Source of the DNA: Urechis unicinctus
Taxonomy: Eukaryota; Annelida; Polychaeta; Xenopneusta; Urechidae
Assembly (NCBI GenBank): GCA_034190875.2
Contig: CM067344.1
Span: 18,205,612-18,269,611 of the forward strand
DNA: 64,000 nt
Direction: 5' to 3'
Shown: positions 12,321 through 23,481 of the stretch, piece after piece
Numbering within the stretch: position 1 is the stretch's first letter
How the letters are laid out: every line of letters begins with the position of its first letter
The notes under the pieces: generated by a model
The model's input: the letters and a program-made list of their open reading frames with translations, nothing else
The model's database searches: none
Told to the model about the DNA's origin: nothing
Translations under genes and position numbers: made by a program

Positions 12321-14284
12321 TAACACATTATTAATTTCTAATTACGTCGATGTTAGTTTCCATATGCTCAACATCACTATCTGAGACCATCAGGACGAAC
12401 AGGTTCTATGACGGAGGCATTTCCTCTTGACTTCAAGCCGCCCTGACGTCATCGCCACCTCTCTGAAGGTTATTGTGGAAGGAAACGCCTCCGTCCGTTG
12501 ACTCACTCCTGACAGCATTTGCCACTCACACCAGGCAGCATTTATTGGCAAATTCCACTCCGCTTAATAGTGCTGTTTGCTCCTGGTCGTGGGCGTCATG
12601 TTGTAATTGTATGCTGTCACCTGTTTTGTTACGAAGTCGTGGTAGGTGACACCATTACGACCAATCTCTCTCCTCGATTATGAATAGTTAGCGATCACTT
12701 GTTGTAACTTTTCGTTGATAGTTATCAGTACAACCCCATGCGTGATTTATATAATTAATGGTATCATAACACAGTGGAATGTATGCAACACAGTGTAAAC
12801 ACAGAGCCCATTGATGCACTGAGATAATGATATTGATGCATTGATGCATAATAAAGATAATAAAAATAATAGCGGTAATTTTCCGATATGAAATTTCCAA
12901 TTATGATTTGTCCAACGATTAAATATATTTTCCTCTCCTAGCACGTTGAAACTGACGATATTCGGTTACTTCATTTGGTCACTTTTTTAGAGCATGCTTT
13001 TAACCACCCAGTAGGCAATGTGAGAACTTCTCCTGTCATGACAAGCTGTGCCTTGGCACAACAGGGGTGTGGTGTGTGTGTGTGTGGGGGGTGTTGGGGG
13101 GGGGACATGATAGGAACACCAGGCAATATCATGTCACTATGACGCCTGCATCAGTTGCAGTGTATTCGTGTTTCAGCTGATGAATGGTCTGTACCCCTTA
13201 ACCTTGTCCTTTGAGTGCTTGTGGAGCATTCATTCACACGAGGTGTTGTGTATTGTCAAGCTAGACTGATGGCTGCCGATGTCTGGTATGCCGTGGCGCC
13301 TCAATATAGCCAATGCCTCACAGCTCGTACACTTAGACCGAATAAGTGCACGAAATCCATACTTATACCCCAGCTGAGTCCTGCTGTTTATTGACCATTG
13401 AACCAAAAAGAAGACAAAATATTACTGACGTTCCGGTTAACAGCAACTGCTTGACGTCTTACAGCCACGATGTCCCAAAGCTATTCTATTACTCCAAATT
13501 TCTGGTGTGTTTCTTAAACCCGGCTTTCATCTGCCTGAAAGGCTAGCGTTATTTGAGGCCAGAGCTGTATCCTCGCCACGTCTCACTTCGTTACGCAAAA
13601 CCTGGCCTGTAAGACTGATATGTTATTCATTATACGCCAGTAAATAATAAATTGTGCGCGTCGAACGCCTTCCAGTTGGGGCTTTAGCCAGATCCAATAG
13701 GCGAAGGTAGTACTGGGCGGAAAGCGCTGTAAGCTGCCAGTACGGTCCACACGAGTGAGTAACCATCTGACGCGGCTTTAGAGGTGCTCTTTGAGAGAGA
13801 GCAAGAATCGTGGCGAGAGGCTCTCATCTAACAGCTGGTAGCTGGCTCAGTAAGTCTCTCACATACCTGCTCTCATTCTCGGTTTATTTGTGGCTTTTTG
13901 TGTCGACGTGATCACGCGTGACGTGGTGCAGCGCGGCTCATTGGCAGGTTATCTCCATGAAATTGCATGACCGCCACTTAATAGGGAACCTTATAGCTGG
14001 TAGATATAGTGGCAATTTGGCCCAATCGACGGGCTGTACACTCAAGCAGTCTCATCATGTGCTAATGCTTGTCTGCCCTTGTGTTGCAGGCTTCTGTAAA
14101 CAAGGAAACCGGTGGAGTGTAGGTAGGCGTGTGGCGTACATCTCACCATGCTCACCTGTTAGCCATCGTACTAACTTCGGTGAACGCATACGCACCAAGT
14201 AAGGGATTCTCTCAGAAGCCGCCCTCTTCCCCATAACATTGATATAGACAGTTAAATACACAAACGGATTTATTAGAGAGCGGT
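12321..14284 (+). other. Upstream region of the 14,285 gene
   Basis: No separate gene is recognised. It includes a G/T-rich run at about 13070-13105. A plausible splice acceptor (pyrimidine-rich tract ending TTGCAG, near 14089) could define a 5' UTR exon leading to the ATG at 14285. The promoter was not located. Confidence 0.35.
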
Positions 14285-17200
14285 ATGGAAGTCGGAGGTC
14301 ATATCCCTGACGAGGTCGACGGCGCAGGAGACGTGACCTCAGAGGCCGCGGAGGGCTTGGAGGCATCCCACGGCGACGAAACTCTGGCCCCCAAGGCCGA
14401 CGCAGTGGGACTGTCGAGTACCAACGATACCATAGTTCGTGGAGTAGATGATGCCGCATATGGCGACATGGATTCCGAATCGTTCCCCCCTGAGCCGCCC
14501 CAGCAGCCGGATGCTGAGGACGGTGAGGTGGTTTCGTGCGATAATGGGTCACTTAGTGCTGGGGGTACTGCAAAAAGCTCGCTTTCTCCTGCCTCTGACT
14601 GGGAGATGCTCGACGAAGAGGGTCGGGTTTCGCCCACGGCTGAGGTCACAATGGCACGGACTGGTCTCGACAATGACTCGGATGATATTGAGCAATCTGG
14701 AAAAGCAAAAGAAAGGATGGAAGCCATTGCAGAGGCCATAGTAAAGGATGCTTTAGAAGGGGCGCTCATTCGATCTGCCACGCACGAACATGCAGTGATT
14801 CCACAGGAAGAAGATGGCGAGGAGGATGAGATCGTCGGCGATGAGAAAGTCGATGGGTTAGATGCCGCCATGACAGAAGTCAGTGATGAGATGCGGGATT
14901 CTCAGTATTCAGACGACATTCAACCTGAATACCCTGGTGCTTACGAGTATACAGCAGGTGATGAGATTGAGGGTTACACTGAACGCATCTCACCAGCTAA
15001 CGGCGATAGCAGTCCGTATGATGACGTGGGTGGAGTGGTGGAGCCCGATGAACTACGTATTGAGCTGGAGCATCAACCCGTTATATGTACCATGCCACCA
15101 CGCGACACTCACCAGGAAGCGGACACAGGAACTGTTCATGATACACAAGACATGTCTGCCTATGATACACAAGACATGTCTGCTTGTGATGCACAAGATG
15201 TTATAATGTCTGCCTATGATACACAAGACATGTCTGCTTGTGATGCACAAGACGTGTCTGCTTATAATGCAGAAGACTTGTCTGCTAATGAAACACAGGA
15301 CGTGTCTGCTTATGATGCCAAATACGTGTCTGCTTATGATACACAAGACGTGCCTGCATATGATACACAAGACGTGTCTGCTTATGATACACTAGACGTA
15401 TCTGCTTATGATGCACAAGACGTGTCTGCTTATGATACACAAGACGTGTCTGCTTATGATACACAAGATTTGTCTGCTTATGAAACACAAGAAGTGTCTG
15501 CTTATGATACACAAGACGTGCCCACTTATGATACACAGGACATGCCTGCTTGTGATATACAGGACGTGCCTGCACATGCCAAACAAGACGTGTCAGTTTT
15601 TGAAACACAGGACATATCTGCTTATGATGCACGATATGTCGTGCATGTTGATGATACAGACGGTGTGCATGTCGATGATACAGACGGTGTGCATGTTGAT
15701 GATACAGACGGTGTGCATGTTGATGATACAGACGGTGTGCATGTTGATGATACAGACGGTGTGCATGTTGATGATACAGACGGTGTGCATGTTGATGATA
15801 CAGACGGTGTGCATGTTGATGATACAGACGGTGTGCATGTTGATGATACAGACGGTGTGCATGCATGTGTGATGATACAGACGGTGCTTGCGATGATACA
15901 GACGCATGTCGATGACACAGACAGTGTGCATGTCGATGATACAGACGGTGTGCTTTGTCGATGATACAGACGGTGTGCATGCTGATGTCGATGATACAGA
16001 CGGTGTGCATGTCGATGATACAGACGGTGTGCTTGTTGATGATACAGACGGTGTGCATGTCGATGATACAGACGGTGTGCATGTTGATGATACAGACGGT
16101 GTGCATGTCGATAACACAGACAGTGTGCATGTCGATGATACAGACGGTGTGCTTGTCGATGATACAGACGGTGTGCATGTTGATGATACAGACGGCGCGC
16201 ATGTTGATGATACAGACGGTGTGCATATCGATGACACAGACGGTGTGCATGTCGATAACACAGACAGTGTGCATGTCGATGATACAGACGGTGTGCATGT
16301 CGATGACACAGACGGTGTGCATGTCGATAACACAGACAGTGTGCATGTCGATGATACAGACGGTGTGCTTGTTGATGATACAGACGGTGTGCATGTCGAT
16401 GATACAGACGGTGTGCATGTCGATGATACAGACGGTGTGCATGTCGATGATACAGACGGTGTGCATGTCGATGATACAGACGGCGCGCATGTTGATGATA
16501 CAGACGGCGTGCATGTTGATGATACAGATGGCACACGTCATGGTGCCACTCCAGACGTGAATACCAATTTCGCCACTCCCCGAAATATTACCGGGAAAAC
16601 AGACGAATCTGACGGTTCTTTTGAAAATGTTGACCCAGCACCTAGTTTATCTGAGAATATTAAACCTGAAGCAGTCCCCGAGTGCGCAACTTCTCCGCGC
16701 TATGACGACGGTGTACCGGTCACAGATCTGGACGAGGACATTAGTGACCCTGACCTTTCCTCACCAGAGGTCGCCCCTAGCTCGGCCCCAGGTGAATTAG
16801 ACATAGGAGAAGGCAGTGGCCCATTCGAGTCCGTGCTGTGCCCGCTGGCTCCTGAAGGTGAGGCACTTGCCTTCGACGTCTACTCGTCGGCAACGCGCCC
16901 TGTGAAGGCATCACATTGGGCGCAGCAAATGGAAGGTATGTAGTAACGTTTAATATTTGGTGTTACCCCTTACAGCTTATTCATGCTCAGGTATACATAA
17001 CTGTGTAACTGTTGGCAGATCATAGGTTTGTGCGCTGTAGAGTCTATGACGAGCGACAATCGTGTGCCATCTCAGACTTTCAAAAGCTCTGTGGGTTGGA
17101 TGAATCACTCAAAGCAATCACAAGGATGTTATTGTTGTTTTGTATTCCTGTGATGTCAAACGTGTATATGATCATAAGGGTCGTGCGACTGAGGTTGTAT

Positions 17201-18404
17201 CAAATCTTTGCTGTAAATTCATGAATTGCGACTCAGTCATCATCATGTATCACAAGTTTCAGATTCCATTTACTCGTCGTCAAAATATCAACGGCTGCGG
17301 TAAATGCTAATTGTTAGTCCAACCGTTACTTGGCCCCATTCCTGACCGACTCCGGCCTGAGCACGTGCACGAGAGGGTTACTGCAATTTGATGTCGTAGA
17401 AAAGAGAGCCCTAGGCAACAAGCTAATTTGCGATGTTTGTATAAAACCGCCCAAGATAGCACAGGCTGTGTTGGATTCCCTCCGAATGAATCCTGTTAAC
17501 CATTCCACGTTGCCATGATACTTTCGCCCTGTTGGCGTAGCTTGGCGATGCATCACTAAGATAAGTTTATTCCCGCCTATTCTGGGACCTTCAACTATGT
17601 TCACAAATCTTACCCAATAGTGTAATACTATGAGATGAGAAACAGTTTTCCGCGCACGGCTATTGGTTCCACGTAGCTCGTATTTACCCATGGGATCCAA
17701 TCTGGGGAAAACATGGTCTGTGCAAAATAGCATTGAGTCTAGTGTTGTACTGGTTACGGGAAGCAAGTGAGACGCAGGTAACAGAGGTGGATCTGTCCTA
17801 CGTGCCCTCAGGTACTTGGTACTTGAGCTTATTGACGCGTTCAAGTACAAGTGTTACCCAGGAAAGTGACTTGGCAAAAATATTTGAGAAGAAAACCCAT
17901 AAAAAGCGGCTTTTGAAGTGCTGAGAACAGTGTGGCCTTCATTGTTTGTTGATGTGATAACGGATCTCAAGATGCCTACTTGTGTGTTGGTTCATGCAGC
18001 TGTCTTTTATAATACTGGGTGCATGGTTTTTTTGTTACTGATTCGTGTACAAAATATATTTTTAGGAATACATATATAATTTGTGTTGTGTTTAACGTAA
18101 ACATCTGTTCGATAGTGTACCTTTAAACCAACTTCTCCTGGCTGCCTGTGCAGATCCGTCAATACGAAAGCGTCACTACGTGGATGAAGAGGTGCTCACC
18201 GAAGCTCGAGTCGAGGTTGCTGCAGCACGGAGCGAATCGAGCGTTCTCGCCGATACAAACTGGGTCACTGTGGCCTACTTTCTCTGCCTCTCATTAGTGG
18301 CTGCCATAGTGTGCGTTTGCGCAGAAGGGAGCGTTTCCATGGGGTGGATACTTTCAGCGCTGGCATTTGGATGTCTCATTTTATTCGCGATATTGAAAGT
18401 TTGA
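14285..18404 (+). CDS. Acidic protein with two 8-residue repeat arrays and C-terminal membrane hairpin; one frameshift
   Basis: I do not recognise this gene. The first exon opens at ATG 14285 and reaches the donor AAG|GTATGT after 16935. The last exon runs 18154-18404 (acceptor CTGTGCAG), joins in phase and ends AILKV-stop. Residues 1-285 are acidic and low in hydrophobics, with one amphipathic stretch at 145-162 (MEAIAEAIVKDALEGALI). Then come about 21 units of YDTQDVSA and about 37 of VDDTDGVH. The post-repeat part is acidic and Ser/Pro-rich. The last exon encodes two hydrophobic segments of about 21 residues (WVTVAYFLCLSLVAAIVCVCA and MGWILSALAFGCLILFAILKV), suggesting a membrane-anchored protein with a large acidic cytoplasmic domain. 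One extra T at about 15953-15956 shifts the frame inside the second array: the upstream frame stops at 15962-15964, and the downstream frame carries the rest and the splice. A true indel and an assembly error are both possible. About 965 residues would result if the frame is continuous. Confidence 0.7.
15130..15644 (+). repeat. Coding minisatellite A, 24-bp unit (YDTQDVSA), about 21 copies
   Basis: The unit is GATACACAAGACGTGTCTGC plus TTAT, with point variants that often change T/C at synonymous or conservative sites. Copies at the edges are more diverged than those in the middle, as expected from slippage and unequal exchange. One 3-bp insertion at about 15200 (encoding VIMSA) keeps the frame. 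Confidence 0.95.
15645..16530 (+). repeat. Coding minisatellite B, 24-bp unit (VDDTDGVH), about 37 copies
   Basis: The unit is GATGATACAGACGGTGTGCA plus TGTC, much more uniform than array A. A local out-of-frame patch at 15862-15903 returns to frame, and an extra T near 15954 does not. Because 24 is a multiple of 3 and the unit has few stops, long open frames exist here in several frames on both strands; only VDDTDGVH connects to the flanking coding sequence. Confidence 0.95.
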
Positions 18405-18734
18405 AGCCACACCCCGAATATGAATATAATAATCCTTCGCTGTGTGTTATTGATACGGGGTGTGGGAGAAGTCGTGATGTATTTATTGCTCTATTTTGAT
18501 GCTACCAGGGCGGATAATGTATGCTGTGTGGTGTTTTGCTGAGCGCACTAAGTTTCGAGCTGTCATTGTTACTTAGCCACTTCATTATATTGCTGTTTCG
18601 AAAGCTAAATGAAAATATAAATGATGCGCCTTGTCTCGTTTTAAATTCATGTGTACGTCTGACAAGATTATATGTGGCGATGAATAGCGTGGGTTCATTC
18701 GTATTTGGAAAACAAACGCAGTCGAACTGGATGA
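18405..18734. other. Probable 3' UTR and flank of the repeat-protein gene
   Basis: No further coding sequence was recognised after the stop at 18402-18404. The poly(A) site was not identified. Confidence 0.35.
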
Positions 18735-18960
18735 TGTCGTAATTCTGGACAATGCCATCATAGTGTCGCAATGGGGCCAAATGCATCCGCTATGATCACC
18801 AGGCTGACATCTCGCCATATGTTACCATGGGAACGAGAGCTTATCGTCATCATTCGGTTTTTACAACATAACTTCACATGGATTGAAAACATTGTACGAA
18901 TCACAGTTGTATAAAAGGATCTTATACATTCACATTCTTTTGATCGAGTTGCATTCAATA
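18735..18960 (+). repeat. Fragment of the ~5.5-kb repeat family
   Basis: It shares an ordered set of words (TCTGGACAATGC, GCTATGATCA, GAGAGC...CATTCGGTT) with 25,447-25,570 and 33,775-33,900. All are in the same orientation. No coding content. Confidence 0.6.
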
Positions 18961-19014
18961 TGCCAAAATGAACGCTTTGATTTGAGAGCAACACGCTGAT
19001 AGGCACTATCAATC

Positions 19015-19298
19015 CCGGGGGGGGGGCACTTAAGTGCATAGAGGTAGTATATATGTGCCGCGCGACGGGGTATGTTTTTTCGGCCTCTCGACTTGTACGA
19101 CGGGTTTTTGGGCCTCATACTTGTACGACGGGGTATGTTTTTCAGCTTCAATCTGTACGACGGGTTATACATTCGCATAATACCTTGTACGACGGGGTAT
19201 GTTTTTGGCCATTTTGACCTTGCACGACGGGTACGGGTTTTCGAGGTCCCGCGGCACACCCCTATCCAGGTTAAAGCCAAGTGCCCCCCCCCCCAGGC
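19015..19298. mobile_element. 284-bp G-tract inverted-repeat element, copy 1
   Basis: It begins CCGGGGGGGGGGCACTTAAG and ends AAGTGCCCCCCCC, so its ends are inverted repeats. The interior has about six imperfect units around TTGTACGACGGGGTATG. The flanks TATCAATC (19007-19014) and AATCAATG (19299-19306) agree at 6 of 8 positions, a possible aged 8-bp target duplication. A second copy of the same length lies at 21012-21295. No coding capacity. Confidence 0.75.
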
Positions 19299-21011
19299 AA
19301 TCAATGCACGGCGTTGATGACCTACCTGATGACTTCGGATTTATCAACAACTGTTTATGTGAATCCAGGTATTGGTTGTACATAGCTTGTGAAACGACAC
19401 GTGCTCAGTGTTATATTTAGCTCAATATTCAAACATGAAGCCTTCGGGGTCGTTGTTGAGATTCCTTTAAAGTAAAGTAATCCAACAAACTAATGGCCAC
19501 CGATAGATGAACATAAATTGAGTAGGGCTAGATCCGCTTGGGCGTTGCTCGAACACTGTAGAGCTACGATAAATTGGATGTAAGATTTCACCTTGTATAC
19601 ATTCCATGTAATTGTATTGGATGTAAGATACTTTTGAGCGGAAACCCCCGAAAAATTACAATATTCCTCACCCTCACGTTGCTCTCATGCTGTGAATGGT
19701 ATCCAGGAACACGCTTTATTGTCAAGATGCCAAAAGTCAAATAAGCGTTAATAAGAAATTCGGCCTATAAAACATTAATATGTATGGGTATGGATGCTGC
19801 GAAATAGATCCTGTTTCTTGTGCTGCCAACGATAGTACAGAGACCAGCGAGGAAATAGGTTCCTTCCCATTAACTCGTTCCTGGCCACGGGCGTAAATAA
19901 CCATAGCAGATATATGTGTAGCGTTCGAGATCAAGATTAATTGCTACCGAGAATGAATGCTTTGCGTTTTATGTTTATATGATTAAACCCCTTGTTCACC
20001 ATAGTGCTCCTGTAACTTAGCATTTATAGCTCCGCCTCTGCCTATTTTCAGATTGGGATATCAATTAGTGTCTATCGCATCCCTTATCGGTTTAATAATC
20101 ACGTCTCGTCAATCGAAAGTATCAGAACCTGAAAAACGCCTTACATTTGATGAGTTTCCCTTCAGACCAAACTGTACGGATGTGAATGCTGTTGGGATGT
20201 AGATAATAAGGTTCTTCTCCACAGCCGTATTTGGATGGTTATCGATGTCTCTCATATAGATTGGACTATCACGCAAATGCCAAGTATACTTGTGTAATCT
20301 ACGTGTAAATCTGTCCCTAGCACAACAACGAACAAATACTGCACATGTGGTGTTCACTTTGTAGTTATAGAAAAGCATCACAAATGATTCTTTTTGGCCT
20401 TACCAATCATTCTCTGACCTCGTATAGCTGGTCGAATGATCTCTGCCAGTGTCCATTGAGCATTAAGAGCTTTATAGAGTCATTACGATGTTTAACTGAA
20501 GGAATACCCAGACAATATTATCCGAATCATAACCTTATCCGTATATATCGTAGGTGCAACCTATTCCGTGACGCTAACTTACAAAAAAACGCCTGTCATA
20601 GGTCGGGGCTTCGATGTAATGTCCCGTTCAAATTGTTTACGAATCTTATTGTCCTATGCGAATCTGACACTAACGTTGATAAATGCGGTCGTGTTAAACA
20701 AATATGACATTTCAGCGATCATCCTCATAATGAAGAATGATAACCTACACCTCACAATGATACTGTCGATCACAATCATGATCAGGTCGCTACAGCTACA
20801 TGTATTGCTAACACCCCTATCTCACATTGCCGGAGTAGTCCCTAAAAGACCCCGGAGCATCCCGGAGGCGCAATCCTTGTTACCTTCCCGGAGAGAACAC
20901 GGATCAGATTACGTAATGGACAAACACGGAGGCAACACGGAGTCGACATGGATGTGTACGGTGCCAAGACGGAGCTGACACGGATGCCCCGCGGGTCAAC
21001 GCGGTTCATCC

Positions 21012-21295
21012 CCGGGGGGGGGGGGGTACTTAAGTGTATAGAGGTAGTATATATGAGCCGCGCGACGGGGTATGCTTTTTCGGCCTCTCGACTTGTACGA
21101 CGGGTTTTTTGACCTCATACTTGTACGACGGGGTATGTTTTTCAGCTTCAATCTGTACGACGGGTTATACATTTGCATAATACCTTGTACGACGGGGTAT
21201 GCTTTTGGCCATTTTGACCTTGTACGACGGGTACGGGTTTTCGAGGTCCCGCGGCACATTCCTATCCAGAATAAGGACAAGTGCCCCACCCCGGG
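21012..21295. mobile_element. 284-bp G-tract inverted-repeat element, copy 2 (nested)
   Basis: This is a near copy of 19015-19298 with the same length and order of internal TTGTACGACGGG units. It is flanked by GGTTCATCC at 21003-21011 and 21296-21304, a perfect 9-bp (or 8-bp) direct repeat that looks like the target duplication. A 9-bp duplication would suit MuDR-type elements and an 8-bp one hAT-type; I cannot decide. It lies inside the Harbinger-type element. Confidence 0.82.
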
Positions 21296-21596
21296 GGTTC
21301 ATCCCGGAAAAGGCCCCCGGAAGACGACGGCAACAACACGGAGGACCCGGCAAAAAGACGGAGGATCCCGGAATAAACACGGAAGAGCCCGGAAGACGCC
21401 GGAAACAACACGAGTATCACAGAGGACGGCGGCAGCAACACGGAACGAGTACGGTTCTACCCGGATCGGGGTCGAAAAAGGCATAAAAGGCTGTACCAAC
21501 CATTCAATGGCACACTCCAGAATGTGAAACGTGGATCCTGCACTACTTCTATAAGAAGAAGTGGGCCTGCTTTTAAACACGTTAGACCTCACCTTG

Positions 21597-21830
21597 GCCT
21601 GCGCTAAAGCTGCTACTGCGCTGGAGGAACATACCGAAGCCACTAAAGGAAGAAAGAGACAAAATGCTGATGCTGCTGATGCTGAAAGACGAAGGAAAAG
21701 AAGCGTGTGTGGATGAAACATTGGCTGTTGAGAAACAGTATGGGCGCTATGAAAAACTGATCGCAGATCTGATAGCAGAAGATGGTAGCAGCTTCAGGAA
21801 TTTCAGGTACAACCTTCGCCGATTTTGTGG
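21597..21830 (+). pseudogene. Remnant of Harbinger-type transposase N-terminal region
   Basis: Frames here read a basic, Ala/Glu-rich stretch (TKGRKRQNADAADAERRRKR) and then, in another frame, YEKLIADLIAEDGSSFRNF. The second resembles the conserved region before the DDE domain of PIF/Harbinger transposases (Y-x-x-L-x-x-E-L-x-x-E-D-x-x-S-F-x-N-F). The remainder of the transposase is absent, so the host element is non-autonomous. The similarity is short and judged by eye. Confidence 0.45.
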
Positions 21831-23090
21831 CCGGAGGCTACACGGATGCCCCGGAGGCTACACAGATGCCCCGGAGGAAGCCCGGATAATCCAGGTCTTA
21901 ACACGGAATCAACACGGAGGCACTCATCCGGGGTGCTGCCGGGACAAATTTCCCAAAAATTGCGCAGGTTTAATTTTTCGTAAGAGCCCGGCCACAACAC
22001 GGACACATACCGGAGTCAACCCGTTACAGCGCGGAGCACCCCGGATTGCTACTCAGGGGTCTTCCGGGGACTACTCCGACAATGTGAGACAGGAGTGTAA
22101 GCAACCTGCCAAAATGCATAGTCAACCGTACCATCAATCAGCTGTGATGCTAATACGGCGTTTAATAGTGAGCTTCAATGGTGTCCAAGTACTGAGACCA
22201 AATATGGTCAAAAGAATTACCGATTTTGTTGGGCAGACCGACTCCAACCGATTCACAGAAGACACTGATCAGTGTCGGATGTGATAACATGGTAAATGTG
22301 CCTAACCGCCGTCAGACTGACATTCACGCTGTGACATTGGCATCTGTAAGCAGTCACTGTGATTCCTCGCTTTGGTACGATTTCATACATGATACGATGC
22401 AACCATTCCCTCTATGAAGCGACCAGACTGAACGCTGTTTTTGAGATATTTAGTGACATTAAATAATCCGATGGATGCTAAACTAGGCTTATGATCGATT
22501 TATTGAGGATTTCGACAACATAAGCAATACCTTTATGGTCTAAAAACAAAAGAGCTGCCCACAAATACGGTACATAGATTGCAAATTATGTTGATTCTAT
22601 GCCCGTCCAATTTATGGTAGCTTCAACTTAACACCTGCTTTCAGTGGTGCTATAGTTTATCAATATCTAGCGGCAAGTTTGTCAAATACCATATCAGACG
22701 GGTGACTTTTTACCGCGATGTGATCAGTTGTTGCCTCGGTTCCGCTATGACTTCCAGATATAACGTAAACATTATGATATAGCACAAATGACGGAGGAAG
22801 AAGTGACATATATGATAACAGTAACTAAGGTCGACAGTACCGGTATACGCCTCAACATAATAATGTTGACGCAAGCATTGTGACACATACCGTTAAACGT
22901 GTATGCGCATACAAATACACACACTCACGGACTGATACGAACCGATCCATATCCATACATAAACATCCAGAGGTTCACCCGCGTCCACTCGCACAGGTCA
23001 GTACTCACAAACACACTCACAATTGATGCATATCTTTACATACAAATGTATATTTACAAGAGCGCACACACGCATAAGCACAGGCACTCA

Positions 23091-23092
<2 letters not shown>

Positions 23093-23189
<97 letters not shown>

Positions 23190-23192
23190 ACA

Positions 23193-23224
<32 letters not shown>
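23093..23224. repeat. (CA)n microsatellite
   Basis: An almost pure CA array with a short interruption (CTCACACACAGACACA) near 23182. It lies in the CA-rich island that other copies of the surrounding repeat show in unexpanded form. Confidence 0.97.
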
Positions 23225-23227
<3 letters not shown>

Positions 23228-23331
23228 CGCACTTACACGTGCACCGACATATGAATTGGTACTCATTTGTATACATATCTATTTGCTCACCTGCACAAAT
23301 TGCATTATCATATGCAATAAAAAAACACACA

Positions 23332-23481
<150 letters not shown>

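Larger units (their letters stand above)
20812..22097. mobile_element. PIF/Harbinger-type element with TAA target duplication
   Basis: The left end CACCCCTATCTCACATTGCC and the inverted right end CACTCCTGTCTCACATTGTC continue to match for more than 30 bp (GGAGTAGTCCC, AGACCCC). TAA flanks both sides (20809-20811 and 22098-22100), the 3-bp duplication typical of PIF/Harbinger. Removing the element restores the surrounding repeat copy (GCTAA then GCAACCT; compare GCTAATCAACCT at 48,200), which confirms the borders. The interior is rich in CCCGGAxxACACGG words and holds a degraded transposase start at 21664-21830. A 284-bp element is nested at 21012-21295. Confidence 0.82.
19930..22440 (+). repeat. 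~5.5-kb repeat family, copy split by a Harbinger-type insertion
   Basis: The segments 19,930-20,811 and 22,098-22,270 line up with 34,050-35,180 and 47,700-48,400. Shared landmarks include TGGTCTTAT.ATTTC, GCTTTATRGAGTCATTA, GCGGTCGTGTTAAACAA, GCAATGATACTGTC and CCAAATATGGTMAAAAG. The interruption between them is the inverted-repeat element at 20812-22097. Confidence 0.6.

Noticed and set aside
14055-14871. Minus-strand frames of 165-190 codons
   Set aside because: They are antisense shadows of the GC-richer acidic N-terminal exon.
15285-16541. Minus-strand frames of 304-418 codons over the 24-bp arrays
   Set aside because: They are shadows of a 24-bp repeat without stops. Only the plus-strand VDDTDGVH frame links to flanking coding exons.
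17326-17850. 174-codon minus-strand open frame in the intron of the repeat-protein gene
   Set aside because: No recognised domain, no splice context and ordinary composition. A frame of this length can arise by chance in 64 kb.
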